A stretch of DNA of 64,000 nt from NCBI RefSeq assembly GCF_018138715.1, contig NZ_JAGSHX010000006.1:9238001-9302000 (forward strand). Direction: 5' to 3'. Shown here piece by piece: positions 32,933 through 41,984 of the stretch (within the stretch, counting starts at the first letter, position 1; every line of letters starts with the position of its first letter). This stretch comes from Streptomyces asiaticus. GTDB taxonomy: Bacteria > Actinomycetota > Actinomycetes > Streptomycetales > Streptomycetaceae. A model generated the notes under the pieces. It was not told the DNA's origin. It did no database searches and saw only the letters and a list, made by a program, of their open reading frames with translations. The translations under genes were made by a program, and so were the position numbers.

Positions 32933-35208
32933 CCGCGACGAATGAGGCCGGACCGCCCCGGCCCGCACCCGCCGGAAGCAGTGGGGCCCGCCGCCCCCAG
33001 CCGGCCCGCGGACGGCGCCGCGCCCCGCGTGGGGGGGCCGGGCCGAGGAAGCCCCGCCGCCGTACCGTACGCACCCCCACCGTGCTCCAGATGGAGGCCC
33101 TGGAGTGCGGTGCGGCGTCGCTCGCCATGGTGCTCGGACACTACGGGCGCCATGTTCCGCTGGAGGAGCTGCGGATCGCCTGCGGTGTCTCCCGGGACGG
33201 CTCGCGCGCCAGCAACCTGCTCAAGGCCGCCCGGAGCTACGGCCTGCGCGCCAAGGGCATGCAGATGGAGCCCGAGGCCCTCGCGGAGGTTCAGGCCCCG
33301 GCCATCCTGTTCTGGGAGTTCAATCACTACGTCGTCTTCGACGGCATGGGGCGGCGGTTCGGCAAGCGCGGCGTCCACATCAACGACCCCGACAAGGGGC
33401 GCCGCTTCGTCCCCATCGAGGAGTTCGACACCAGCTTCACCGGTGTGGTCCTGGTCTTCGAACCCGAGGACTCCTTCCGCCGGGGCGGACGCCGCCCCGG
33501 GGTGCTGGGCGCCCTGCCCGCGCGCATGCGCGGCACCACCGGCACCCTGCTCGCATCGCTGCTGGCCAGCCTGCTGCTGGTGGCGGTGGGCGCCGCGGTC
33601 CCGGCGCTCAGCCGCACCTTCATCGACACCTTCCTGATCGCCGGCCAGGACTCGACGCTTCAGCCGCTGTTCGCGTCCATGGCCGTGGCGGTGGTCCTCA
33701 CCGCCGTGCTGACCGGCGTCCAGCAGGCGAACCTGCTGCGCGGGCGCATCATCTCCTCCACCCTCAGCAGCGCGCGGTTCCTGCGCCATCTGCTGCGGCT
33801 GCCCGTCACCTTCTTCGCCCAGCGCAGCCCGGCCGACCTGGTCCAGCGGCTGCGCTCCAACGACACCGTGGCCGAGACGCTCGCCCGCGATCTGGCCGCC
33901 GCGGCCGTCGACGGGGTCGTCGTGGTGCTCTACGCCGTGCTGCTGTGGACCTACGACCCCCAACTCACCGGCGTCGGCGTCGGGTTGGCGCTGCTCAACG
34001 TGGTGGCGATACGGGTGGTGGTGCGGCTGCGGGCCACCAGGACCCAGAAGCTACGGGCCGACACCGCGCGGCTGACCACCACCTCGTACACCGGTCTCCA
34101 GCTCATCGAGACGGTGAAGGCCACCGGTGGCGAGGCGGGCTACTTCCGCCGCTGGGCCGGTCAGCACGCCATCACCCTGGAGGAGCAGCAGCGCCTCGGC
34201 GTGCCGAGCTCCGTACTGGCCGTGGTCGCGCCCACCCTGGCCACGCTCAACAGCGCCCTCATCCTCTGGATCGGCGGGCTGCGGGCCGTGGAGGGCCATA
34301 TCTCCATCGGTCTGCTGGTGGCCTTCCAGGCACTGGTGACCCGCTTCACCGCGCCCATCACCCGGCTCAACGGAGTGGCCGGGCGCATCCAGGACTTCTC
34401 CGCCGACGTGGCCCGGCTCAAGGACGTGGAGAACTTCCCGGTGGACTCCCTCTACACCCGCGACGAGCCGCGCGAGGACACTCGTCGGCTGACCGGGCAG
34501 GTGACCCTGGAGAGCATCACCTTCGGCTACAACCCGCTGGACGAGCCGCTGCTGCGCGACTTCTCGCTGTCCGTGGGCCCCGGCCGGCAGGTGGCGCTGG
34601 TCGGCGCCTCCGGCAGCGGCAAGTCCACCGTCTCCCGGCTCGTCTCCGGCCTCTACACCCCCTGGGAGGGGGTCATCCGCATCGACGGACAGCGCCTGGA
34701 GGACATTCCCCGCGGCGCCCTGGCCGCCTCCGTCTCCTTCGTCGACCAGGAGATCTTCCTCTTCGAGGGGACGGTGCGGGACAACGTGGCGCTGTGGGAC
34801 CCGTCGATCTCGGACGAGGCGGTGGTGGAGGCCCTGCGGGACGCCGCGCTCTACGATGTGATCGCGCGGCGCCCGGAGGGGATCCACTGCCGGGTGGAGC
34901 AGGACGGCCGCAACTTCTCCGGCGGCCAGCGGCAGCGGCTGGAGATCGCCCGCGCCCTGGTGCGCCGCCCCAGCGTGCTGGTGCTGGACGAGGTCACCAG
35001 CGCCCTGGACGCGCGGACCGAGCAGCTCGTCATGGACAACCTGCGCCGCCGCGGCTGTGCGTGTGTGGTGATCGCCCACCGGCTCAGCACCGTGCGGGAC
35101 AGCGACGAGATCCTCGTCCTGAACCGCGGCACGGTGGTCGAACGCGGCCGGCACGAGGATCTCGCGGCCGCCGGAGGCCCGTACGCCGAGCTGATGAAGG
35201 AGCACTGA
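32929..35208 (+). CDS. C39-peptidase ABC exporter (NHLM-type, peptidase/permease/ATPase)
   Basis: The protein has 759 residues. After a basic N-terminal tail comes a C39 peptidase (about 48-185) with Cys60 in LECGAASLAMVL, His in FNHYVVFDG and Asp in INDPDKG. This should cut the precursor after its GG. A transmembrane block (about 205-480) includes FFAQRSPADLVQRL. The ATPase has Walker A GASGSGKST, signature FSGGQRQRLEIARAL, Walker B VLVLDEVTSALD and the H-loop IAHRLS. All catalytic elements are intact. The GTG overlaps the adaptor stop, and the partner ABC protein begins one base after its stop, so the three form one translational unit. Confidence 0.93.
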   Translation: MTATNEAGPPRPAPAGSSGARRPQPARGRRRAPRGGAGPRKPRRRTVRTPTVLQMEALECGAASLAMVLGHYGRHVPLEELRIACGVSRDGSRASNLLKAARSYGLRAKGMQMEPEALAEVQAPAILFWEFNHYVVFDGMGRRFGKRGVHINDPDKGRRFVPIEEFDTSFTGVVLVFEPEDSFRRGGRRPGVLGALPARMRGTTGTLLASLLASLLLVAVGAAVPALSRTFIDTFLIAGQDSTLQPLFASMAVAVVLTAVLTGVQQANLLRGRIISSTLSSARFLRHLLRLPVTFFAQRSPADLVQRLRSNDTVAETLARDLAAAAVDGVVVVLYAVLLWTYDPQLTGVGVGLALLNVVAIRVVVRLRATRTQKLRADTARLTTTSYTGLQLIETVKATGGEAGYFRRWAGQHAITLEEQQRLGVPSSVLAVVAPTLATLNSALILWIGGLRAVEGHISIGLLVAFQALVTRFTAPITRLNGVAGRIQDFSADVARLKDVENFPVDSLYTRDEPREDTRRLTGQVTLESITFGYNPLDEPLLRDFSLSVGPGRQVALVGASGSGKSTVSRLVSGLYTPWEGVIRIDGQRLEDIPRGALAASVSFVDQEIFLFEGTVRDNVALWDPSISDEAVVEALRDAALYDVIARRPEGIHCRVEQDGRNFSGGQRQRLEIARALVRRPSVLVLDEVTSALDARTEQLVMDNLRRRGCACVVIAHRLSTVRDSDEILVLNRGTVVERGRHEDLAAAGGPYAELMKEH

Positions 35209-35209
35209 C

Positions 35210-38080
35210 ATGGCGTCCGTTCACCCGGCCGCGGCGGTGGCCGCGGACGGCGGCGACGCGGTGGTCCAGGCGCTGGGCGCCCTCGGTACGCCCGTCGACT
35301 GCGCCGGGCTGCGCAGCCTTCCGCTGGAGGGCCCGCAGGTGCTCTGGCTCGTCGTCGGCGGCGCCCTGGACCTGTTCGCGGTGGACGCCGCCGAAGAGGG
35401 GCAGTGGCACTTCCTCGGCCGCCTGGAGACGGGCGCGGCGCTCCCCGGCCCGGTCGAGGGGCCGCGCCACACCCTGCTGGGGAGGCCCTCGCAGGACTGC
35501 CAGGTGCGCCGCATCCCGCTGCGCGAGCTGTACCGCCCGGAGGCCCACGACGCGTACGGCACGGGCCGGCCCGGCGATCCGTACGCCACGTACGGCGGTG
35601 GCTTCCAGGACACCCCGCCCACCCCGCTGGAGCACGCCGTGGCGCTCGGGGTGAGCCGCAGCCTCGGCGTCCTCTTCCAGGCCCCGCTGGACGGCGGGGC
35701 CGCGTCCGAGGCGGAGGCGGACGACGAGGACCTGCTCTGGCTTCCGGTGCCGTCCGGCAGTGTGCGATACGGCGCCGAGTACAGCGCCCAGGCCGCCGGT
35801 GACCTGCTGATCGACGGCGCGCTGTGGCAGCGGATGGTCAACCAGCAGTACCGCCTCGGCACCGCCGTGGACCGCTGGATCGAGACCATGGAGCGGGCCC
35901 ACGCCGACCGTACGGCGGCCGGTATCCGGGCCGGCGAGGCCGTGCGCACCCGCGCCGACCAGGCGCTGATCGCCTCCATCGGAGGGCCCCGCCGGGACCG
36001 GCGGCCGTCGGAGGAGAGCACCGACGACGCCGTGCACGCGGTGTGCCGCGCGGTGGCGGAGGCCGCCGGGATCACCCTGCCCGATCCGCAGCGGGGCCGC
36101 GCCACCGACGACCGTACGGACCCGGTGGAGCGCATCGCCGCCCACGCCAGGATCCGCACCCGGGCCGTCCGGCTGGAGGGCCAGTGGTGGCGGGAGGACG
36201 CCGGACCGCTGGTGGGCTACCGCGCCAAGTCCGGGGCCCCGGTGGCGCTGCTGTGGCGGCGCGGCCGGTACGAGGCGGTCAACCCCGCCTCCGGGCTGCG
36301 GATCCGTGTGGGGGGCGGCAACGCGGAGGAGTTCGAGCCGCGGGGCGTGATGTTCTACCGTCCGCTGCCCGACCGGCCGATGACGGTGTGGCGGCTGATG
36401 CGCTTCAGCGTGCGCGGCGCCGCCGGGGACTTCCGCAATCTCCTGATCGGCGGGCTGGTGACGGTGGCGCTCGGCGCGCTGGTGCCGCTCGCCACCGGCC
36501 AGGTGCTGGGCGGCTTCGTGCCCCGCGCCGAGAAGAGCCCCATCGTCCAGATCTCCCTGGCCCTGATCGTCGCCGGCGTCGTGGCGGCCGCCTTCATGCT
36601 GCTTCAGAACCTGACCCTGCTGCGGCTCGAGGGGCGGCTGGAGTCCACCCTCCAGCCCGCGGTGTGGGACCGGCTGCTGCGGCTGCCCACCACCTTCTTC
36701 GCCCAGCGCTCCACCGGAGAGCTGGCCAGCGCGGCAATGGGCATCAGCACCATGCGCCGGGTGATGTCCGGGGTCGCCCCGACGGTCCTCCAGGCCGGGA
36801 CCGTGGGCGTGATGAACCTCGCTCTGCTGCTGTACTACAGCGCCTCGCTGGCGCTCGCGGTGATCGCCGTACTGCTGGTGGTCTCCGGGGTCTTCCTCGG
36901 CATGGGGCTGTGGCAGGTGCGCTGGCAGCGACGGCTGGTGGAGAGCGAGAACAAGCTCAACAACCAGGCGTTCCAGACCCTGCGCGGTCTGCCCAAGCTG
37001 CGGGTCGCCGCGGCCGAGAACTTCGCCTACGCGGCCTGGGCCCGTGGCTTCGCCCACTCCCGCGATCTGCATCAGCGCACCGGGCGCATCAAGAACCTCA
37101 CCCAGGTGCTGGACTCCGTCTACCTCCCGCTGGTCTCCCTCGCCGTGTTCATGCTGCTGGCCGGTCCGGCGCGGGGGAGCATGTCGGCGGGCGCCTTCCT
37201 GACCTTCAACACCTCGGTGACCATGCTGCTCACCTCCCTCACGCAGCTCACCAACTCCCTGGTCTCCGTGGTCGCCGTCCTGCCCATGTTCGAGCAGGTC
37301 AAGCCAATCCTGGACGAGCCGCCGGAGGTGCGCGGCGGCAGCGCCCAGCCGGGGCGGCTCTCCGGTGACCTCCGGGCCAGAAACCTCACCTTCCGCTACG
37401 GCGACGACGGGCCGCTGGTGCTCGACGATGTCTCGCTGGAGATCCGGCCGGGCGAGTTCGTGGCCGTCGTCGGCCCGAGCGGCTGCGGCAAGTCGACCCT
37501 GCTGCGGTTGCTCATAGGCTTCGAACGGCCGGTGTCCGGCAGTGTGCTCTACGACGGCCAGGACCTCGCCGCCCTCGACCAGGCGGCCGTGCGCCGCCAG
37601 TGCGGGGTGGTCCTCCAGAACGCCCAGCCACTCGGCGGCACGATCCTCGACTGCATCCGCGGCGCCGAGCCGTACACCCCCGAGGAGGCCATGGAGGCCG
37701 CCGAACTGGCGGGTCTGGCCGAGGACATCCGGCAGATGCCCATGGGGCTCCAGACCATGATCTCCGGCAGCGGCGCCATCTCCGGCGGCCAGCGGCAGCG
37801 GCTGATGATCGCTCAGGCCCTCATCCGCCGTCCGCGCATCCTCTTCTTCGACGAGGCCACCAGCGCCCTGGACAACGAGACCCAGCGCATCGTCATCGAC
37901 AGCACCCGGCGGCTCAACGCCAGCCGGCTGGTGATCGCCCACCGGCTGTCCACCGTCATGGACGCCGACCGGGTGCTGGTCATGGAGGACGGCCGGATCG
38001 TGGAGCAGGGGGCCCCGGCCGAGCTGATGGCCATCGCGGGCGGCAAGCTGCATGAGCTGGTGCGGCGCCAGACGCTCTAG
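35210..38080 (+). CDS. NHLM-type bacteriocin export ABC protein without peptidase
   Basis: The protein has 956 residues. The N-terminal 370 residues form a non-peptidase cytoplasmic region (including LWLVVGGALDLFAV and the EDAGPLVGYRAKSGAPVALLW segment) seen in the second ABC subunit of NHLM systems. The exporter transmembrane domain runs about 400-710. The ATPase has GPSGCGKSTLL, ISGGQRQRLMIAQAL, ILFFDEATSALD and the H-loop IAHRLS. It probably pairs with the C39 exporter as a heterodimer or acts in tandem with it. It ends the plus-strand operon 17 bases before the converging deaminase-like gene. Confidence 0.92.
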   Translation: MASVHPAAAVAADGGDAVVQALGALGTPVDCAGLRSLPLEGPQVLWLVVGGALDLFAVDAAEEGQWHFLGRLETGAALPGPVEGPRHTLLGRPSQDCQVRRIPLRELYRPEAHDAYGTGRPGDPYATYGGGFQDTPPTPLEHAVALGVSRSLGVLFQAPLDGGAASEAEADDEDLLWLPVPSGSVRYGAEYSAQAAGDLLIDGALWQRMVNQQYRLGTAVDRWIETMERAHADRTAAGIRAGEAVRTRADQALIASIGGPRRDRRPSEESTDDAVHAVCRAVAEAAGITLPDPQRGRATDDRTDPVERIAAHARIRTRAVRLEGQWWREDAGPLVGYRAKSGAPVALLWRRGRYEAVNPASGLRIRVGGGNAEEFEPRGVMFYRPLPDRPMTVWRLMRFSVRGAAGDFRNLLIGGLVTVALGALVPLATGQVLGGFVPRAEKSPIVQISLALIVAGVVAAAFMLLQNLTLLRLEGRLESTLQPAVWDRLLRLPTTFFAQRSTGELASAAMGISTMRRVMSGVAPTVLQAGTVGVMNLALLLYYSASLALAVIAVLLVVSGVFLGMGLWQVRWQRRLVESENKLNNQAFQTLRGLPKLRVAAAENFAYAAWARGFAHSRDLHQRTGRIKNLTQVLDSVYLPLVSLAVFMLLAGPARGSMSAGAFLTFNTSVTMLLTSLTQLTNSLVSVVAVLPMFEQVKPILDEPPEVRGGSAQPGRLSGDLRARNLTFRYGDDGPLVLDDVSLEIRPGEFVAVVGPSGCGKSTLLRLLIGFERPVSGSVLYDGQDLAALDQAAVRRQCGVVLQNAQPLGGTILDCIRGAEPYTPEEAMEAAELAGLAEDIRQMPMGLQTMISGSGAISGGQRQRLMIAQALIRRPRILFFDEATSALDNETQRIVIDSTRRLNASRLVIAHRLSTVMDADRVLVMEDGRIVEQGAPAELMAIAGGKLHELVRRQTL

Positions 38081-38097
38081 GAGCGTCATCCCGGCGG

Positions 38098-39093
38098 TCA
38101 GCCGTGGTGGGCCGCCCAGGCGTCGATCCGGTCCCGCATCCGGCCCGCGAGATCCGGCCCGGCGGCCGAGAAGCGGAGCGAGTCCGCGGCGATGCGGGCG
38201 AGGTCGGTGGCGCTCAGGCCGTAGCGGCTGTGTGCCGTGGCGTACTCGTCGAGGATGCCGACGCCGTACAGATACGGCGCGTCGCTGTTCAGCGTCACCG
38301 GGACGCCCGCGCGGACCAGGGCGGGCAGGGGATGGGCCGTGGCCGACTCGACGGCCTTCAGCATGACGTTGCCGGTGATCGCGATGTCCAGGCAGATGCG
38401 CCGCTCGGCCAGCTCACGGATGAGCCCGGGGTCCTCGACGGCGCGTACGCCGTGGCACACCCGGTCGGGGGAGAGCAGCTCCACGGTGTTGCGCACGCTC
38501 GAGGCGGGGCCGCTCTCCCCGGCGTGCGGGACCACCGCGAGGCCTCCCTCGCGCGCGACGCGGAACGCCTCGGCGAAGTCGTCGGCGGGACGGCCCGCCT
38601 CGTCTCCGGTCAGGCCCATCGCCACGACGCCGCGTTCGCGGTGGCGGACCGCGAAGGCGGCCGCCTCGGCCGCCTCCACCGGGCTCCGGTCGCGCCCGAT
38701 CCCCACGATGATGCCGCCGTCGCCGCTTGCCGCGGCCAGGCCGTCCAGCGCGGCCTCCACCAGGGCCTCGGGCGGGCCCAGCCGATCCCGGTAGAGATGT
38801 GGGCCCAGATGGAGTTCCGTCCAGACGACACCCGCGTCCGGGGCCGCGTCGAATACCTCCTCGACCACCCGTCGCAGATCCTCGAGCGACCCCACCAGCG
38901 CGCGGCAGCTCTCATAGGCATGGTTGAACACCGGCCACGTCGGATACGCGTCGCCCAGCGGCGGCATCGGCAGCCCGTACCGCTCGCTGAACTCCCGCGC
39001 GGTGTCCGGGCGTATCGCGGCCTCGGTGTGCAGATGCAGTTCGGCCTTCGGCAGGGTCAGGAAGTCGGCCGCGGCCAGTGGTTTCCGCTCCAT
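38098..39093 (-). CDS. Adenosine-deaminase-superfamily hydrolase with altered substrate residue
   Basis: The protein has 331 residues. Metal ligands His20/His22 (ELHLHTEA), His190 with catalytic Glu193 (VVPHAGES) and Asp271 are present. However, the motif TLNSDAP has Ala272 where adenosine deaminases have a second Asp that contacts purine N7. A different amino-heterocycle or nucleoside-like substrate is therefore likely. The ATG at 39093 shares a base with the ABC permease stop, so it is coupled to the importer and probably acts on the imported compound or an early intermediate. It is the last gene of the minus-strand catabolic operon. Confidence 0.85.
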   Translation of the reverse strand: MERKPLAAADFLTLPKAELHLHTEAAIRPDTAREFSERYGLPMPPLGDAYPTWPVFNHAYESCRALVGSLEDLRRVVEEVFDAAPDAGVVWTELHLGPHLYRDRLGPPEALVEAALDGLAAASGDGGIIVGIGRDRSPVEAAEAAAFAVRHRERGVVAMGLTGDEAGRPADDFAEAFRVAREGGLAVVPHAGESGPASSVRNTVELLSPDRVCHGVRAVEDPGLIRELAERRICLDIAITGNVMLKAVESATAHPLPALVRAGVPVTLNSDAPYLYGVGILDEYATAHSRYGLSATDLARIAADSLRFSAAGPDLAGRMRDRIDAWAAHHG

Positions 39094-39935
39094 CAGGGGG
39101 CCTTGGCCTCCCAACGCACGATCAGCCGCTCCGCCGTGCCGACCAGTGCGTAGAAGACGATCGCGATGGCGGAGGCGATGACCATCACGGCGTACAGCTG
39201 TGGAGTGTTGAAGTTGTAGGTGGTCTGGATGATGAGATAGCCGAGCCCCTGCTGGGAACCGATCCACTCGGCCACGATCGCCCCGATCACACAGTTGCCC
39301 GTGGCGATCTTCAGGGAGGAGAAGAGATACGGCAGCGAGGCGTATATCCGCACCTTGAAAAGGATCTCCCAGGGGGAGGCGGACAGCACCCGCAGCAGCT
39401 CCAGCGACTGCTTGTCCACCGCCTGGAGCCCGCGCACCATGTTGACCAGGGTGGGGAAGAACGAGATCAGCGCGCCGATGGCCACCTTCGGGGCATAGCC
39501 GTTGCCCATCATGATGACGAGGACGGGCGCGATGGCCACGATGGGGATGGTGCGGATGAACAGCGCGACGGGCATCAACGCCCGCTCCACCGGCCGGTAG
39601 TGGACGAAGACGACGGCCAGCAGCACCGCCACCGCGTTGCCCACCGCGAAGCCCAGGGCGGATTCGATGACGGTGGGCCAGGCGTTGTCCATCAGCAGGG
39701 CCGAGTCGTCGTTCAGGGAACGCCAGATGTCCGAGGGCATCGGCAGCACATACTGGGGCACCGAGAAGAGGCGGCAGCCGAGCTCCCACAGGGCGAGCAG
39801 GACGAGCGCCACGGACACCGGCAGCAGCGCGCGGAGCGGGCGGGCGCGGCCGCGCCCGGAACCTCGCCCGCGTCCGGCGGGCTTCACGTCGGGATCGGCG
39901 GCCGCCGATGGCGTCGAGGCGGTGGCGGTCGGCAT
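39093..39935 (-). CDS. ABC importer permease (SsuC/NitT/TauT family)
   Basis: The 280-residue protein has six predicted membrane helices and the EAA-type cytoplasmic loop (LRVLSASPWEILFKVRIYASLPYLFSSLK). A Pro/Arg-rich N-terminus precedes the first helix LLPVSVALVLLALWELG. The family moves small anions, sulfonates or thiamine precursors together with an NMT1/THI5-like binding protein. It is coupled to the ATPase (TGATG overlap) and to the deaminase-like gene, with the binding protein gene just upstream. This shows a dedicated uptake system for the locus substrate. Confidence 0.92.
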   Translation of the reverse strand: MPTATASTPSAAADPDVKPAGRGRGSGRGRARPLRALLPVSVALVLLALWELGCRLFSVPQYVLPMPSDIWRSLNDDSALLMDNAWPTVIESALGFAVGNAVAVLLAVVFVHYRPVERALMPVALFIRTIPIVAIAPVLVIMMGNGYAPKVAIGALISFFPTLVNMVRGLQAVDKQSLELLRVLSASPWEILFKVRIYASLPYLFSSLKIATGNCVIGAIVAEWIGSQQGLGYLIIQTTYNFNTPQLYAVMVIASAIAIVFYALVGTAERLIVRWEAKAP

Positions 39936-40798
39936 CAGCGATCCTCCAGCAGGCGGCGCAGGCGGGCGGCGAGCGCGGTGAACTCGGGGGTCTCACGGAC
40001 GTCGAGGGTGCGTGGATAGGGCAGGTCCACCGGGACCAGCTCACGGACCCGCCCCGGATGAGAGGAGAGCACCAGGATCCGCTGCGACATGAACACGGCT
40101 TCGGCGATGCTGTGGGTGACGAAGAGGATGGTGGTCCCGGTCGCCTCCCAGATGCGCAGCAGCTCCTCGTTGAGCCGGTCACGGGTGATCTCGTCCAGGG
40201 CGCCGAACGGCTCGTCCATCAGCAGCACCCGCGGCCGGCACACCAGCGCGCGGGCGATCGAGACGCGCTGGCGCATTCCGCCGGACAGCTCATGCGGATA
40301 GGCGTTCTCCCGCCCCGCGAGGCCCACCAGCGTCAGCAGTTCCTCGGGGGACGGAGCGTCCGCCGCGTCCGGTACGGCTTTGGTGCCGCCGCCGACCTGG
40401 AGCGGCAGCCGGACGTTCTCCAGCGCGGTGCGCCAGGGCAGCAGCGCCGAGTCCTGGAAGACGAACCCCAGCCGACGGGAGGTGCGCGCCTGGTGTGCCG
40501 AGGTGCCGAGCACCGCGACCGTGCCCGCTGTGGGGGAGAGCAGATCCGCCACCACGCGCAGCAGAGTGGACTTGCCACATCCGGACGGGCCCAGGAGCGA
40601 GACGAATCCGCCGTTCTCGACGGTGAGGCTGATGTCGCGCAGCGCGGTCACCTCCCCGCGTTCGGTGGCGAAGGTGACCGTGATGTTTTCCAGTTCGACG
40701 CTGTTCCTGGGCCTGGCCCCGCCCGGCGTCGCCGTCGTGGAGTCCGGGGTGTCCGCGGCGGTCGTTGATCCGGCTGCCATGGCTGTTTTGGCTGTCAC
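39935..40798 (-). CDS. ABC importer ATPase (nitrate/sulfonate/thiamine-precursor type)
   Basis: The protein has 287 residues from a GTG with GGAGGAA five bases upstream; a further upstream in-frame start would overlap the binding-protein gene. After a 35-residue low-complexity N-terminus the ATPase has Walker A GPSGCGKSTLL, Q-loop VFQDSALLPW, signature LSGGMRQRVSIARAL, Walker B VLLMDEPFGALD and the H-loop THSIAEAVF. It powers the adjacent permease. The sequence is typical of TauB/SsuB/ThiZ proteins, so substrate cannot be read from it. Confidence 0.93.
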   Translation of the reverse strand: MTAKTAMAAGSTTAADTPDSTTATPGGARPRNSVELENITVTFATERGEVTALRDISLTVENGGFVSLLGPSGCGKSTLLRVVADLLSPTAGTVAVLGTSAHQARTSRRLGFVFQDSALLPWRTALENVRLPLQVGGGTKAVPDAADAPSPEELLTLVGLAGRENAYPHELSGGMRQRVSIARALVCRPRVLLMDEPFGALDEITRDRLNEELLRIWEATGTTILFVTHSIAEAVFMSQRILVLSSHPGRVRELVPVDLPYPRTLDVRETPEFTALAARLRRLLEDR

Positions 40799-40821
40799 GG
40801 GAGTTCCTCCCTCGGGGGCGG

Positions 40822-41850
40822 TCAGCCGAGCTTGGGTCGGGATGCCGCCGTGGCCCGCAGAACGTCGGTCGTCATGACCTTGTCCACGGTCGGCGGCTTG
40901 GAGGTGAACTGCTTGAGCCGTGTGTACTGGCTGATCTGCTGCTGCCAGACGTCCCTGCTCATGGCGCCCCATCCGCTCTTGGCGGTGGCCTCAGTGAAGA
41001 TCAGCTTCAGCAACACCTCGCTGGCCTTGAACTGGGATTCCTTCTTCAGGCTGGGATACTTCTTCACCAGCATCTCGACGGCCTCGTCGAGATGCGCATG
41101 GGCGTATTCATAGCCGCGGGCGGTCGCCTCCACGAATCCCTGGAGCATTTTCGGGCGCTTCTCTATCGTCGCGTCAGTGGCGAAGTAGACATTGCCGTAG
41201 AGATGGACGCCCGAGTCCCACACCCGCAGTGTCTCGTATTCGTCCAGGATGGAGAACGCCTCGAGGTTGGTGATCCAGCCCGCCATGGCATCGACCTTTC
41301 CGCGCTTGAGCGGGGTGAAGTCGGATCCGACCACCTGGACCTTGACCTTGGATTTGTCGATGTTGTTCGCCGCGAGCACCGCGTCCAGGACCACATCGCC
41401 GCCCGCCTGTATGCCGACGGTCTTGCCTATGAGGTCCTTCGGCTTTCTGACCGGATTGCCGGGCAGGGAGATGTATGCGAGCGGATGCTGCTGCACGCCC
41501 ACGGCGAACGCCCGCACGGGCTGCCCTTGGGAGCGCGCCATCATGACGGCGGGGCTGGACGCGTTCTGGCCGAAGGCCGCGGCGCCGCCGGACACCAGGG
41601 TCACACCGTTCACATTGGGGCCGCCGGGCTGGAAGGTGAGGTTGACCCCGGCCTCCTTGTACCAGCCCTTCGCGTCGGCGACGACCTCGCCGAGAACGCC
41701 GTTGTCACCCGTCCAGGCGATCTGGTACTTGGCGGTGCCGCCGGCGCCGCCCGCCCCGCCGGGCCCACCGCCGCAGGCCGTGACGAAACCGCCCACGGCG
41801 AGACCGCCGCCGACGGCGAGGAATCTCCGCCGGGAAACCTTGTCGCTCAT
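40822..41850 (-). CDS. NMT1/THI5-like substrate-binding lipoprotein
   Basis: The protein has 342 residues. A twin-arginine-like start (SRRRFLAVGG) and lipobox VTAC followed by GGG show Tat or Sec export and lipid anchoring. The mature part has the NMT1/THI5 pattern (IAWTGDNGVLGEVVADAKGWYKEAGVNLTFQPGG; LIGKTVGIQAGGDVVLDAVL). Proteins of this family bind pyrimidine-type thiamine precursors, hydantoins, sulfonates or aromatic acids. In this context a pyrimidine- or hydantoin-like ligand is plausible. It leads the ABC importer genes and has a GAGG site. Confidence 0.92.
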   Translation of the reverse strand: MSDKVSRRRFLAVGGGLAVGGFVTACGGGPGGAGGAGGTAKYQIAWTGDNGVLGEVVADAKGWYKEAGVNLTFQPGGPNVNGVTLVSGGAAAFGQNASSPAVMMARSQGQPVRAFAVGVQQHPLAYISLPGNPVRKPKDLIGKTVGIQAGGDVVLDAVLAANNIDKSKVKVQVVGSDFTPLKRGKVDAMAGWITNLEAFSILDEYETLRVWDSGVHLYGNVYFATDATIEKRPKMLQGFVEATARGYEYAHAHLDEAVEMLVKKYPSLKKESQFKASEVLLKLIFTEATAKSGWGAMSRDVWQQQISQYTRLKQFTSKPPTVDKVMTTDVLRATAASRPKLG

Positions 41851-41984
41851 GACTACCTCAATTCCGGAGGCGGAAACAGTGAAACGGAACTGCTGCTTCC
41901 GATGGCTTCCTTCACTACATCAGCATTTCTTCGAACCAGCAATGGTGGAGCGTTGTCGAATGCCATTGTTTACGGCGGTGAAAC

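Noticed and set aside
35084..38089. A 1001-residue open frame antisense to the second ABC exporter gene
   Set aside because: High third-position G/C leaves long antisense frames open; the plus strand encodes intact ABC motifs, while the antisense protein is low-complexity His/Gly/Glu/Arg without a recognisable domain.
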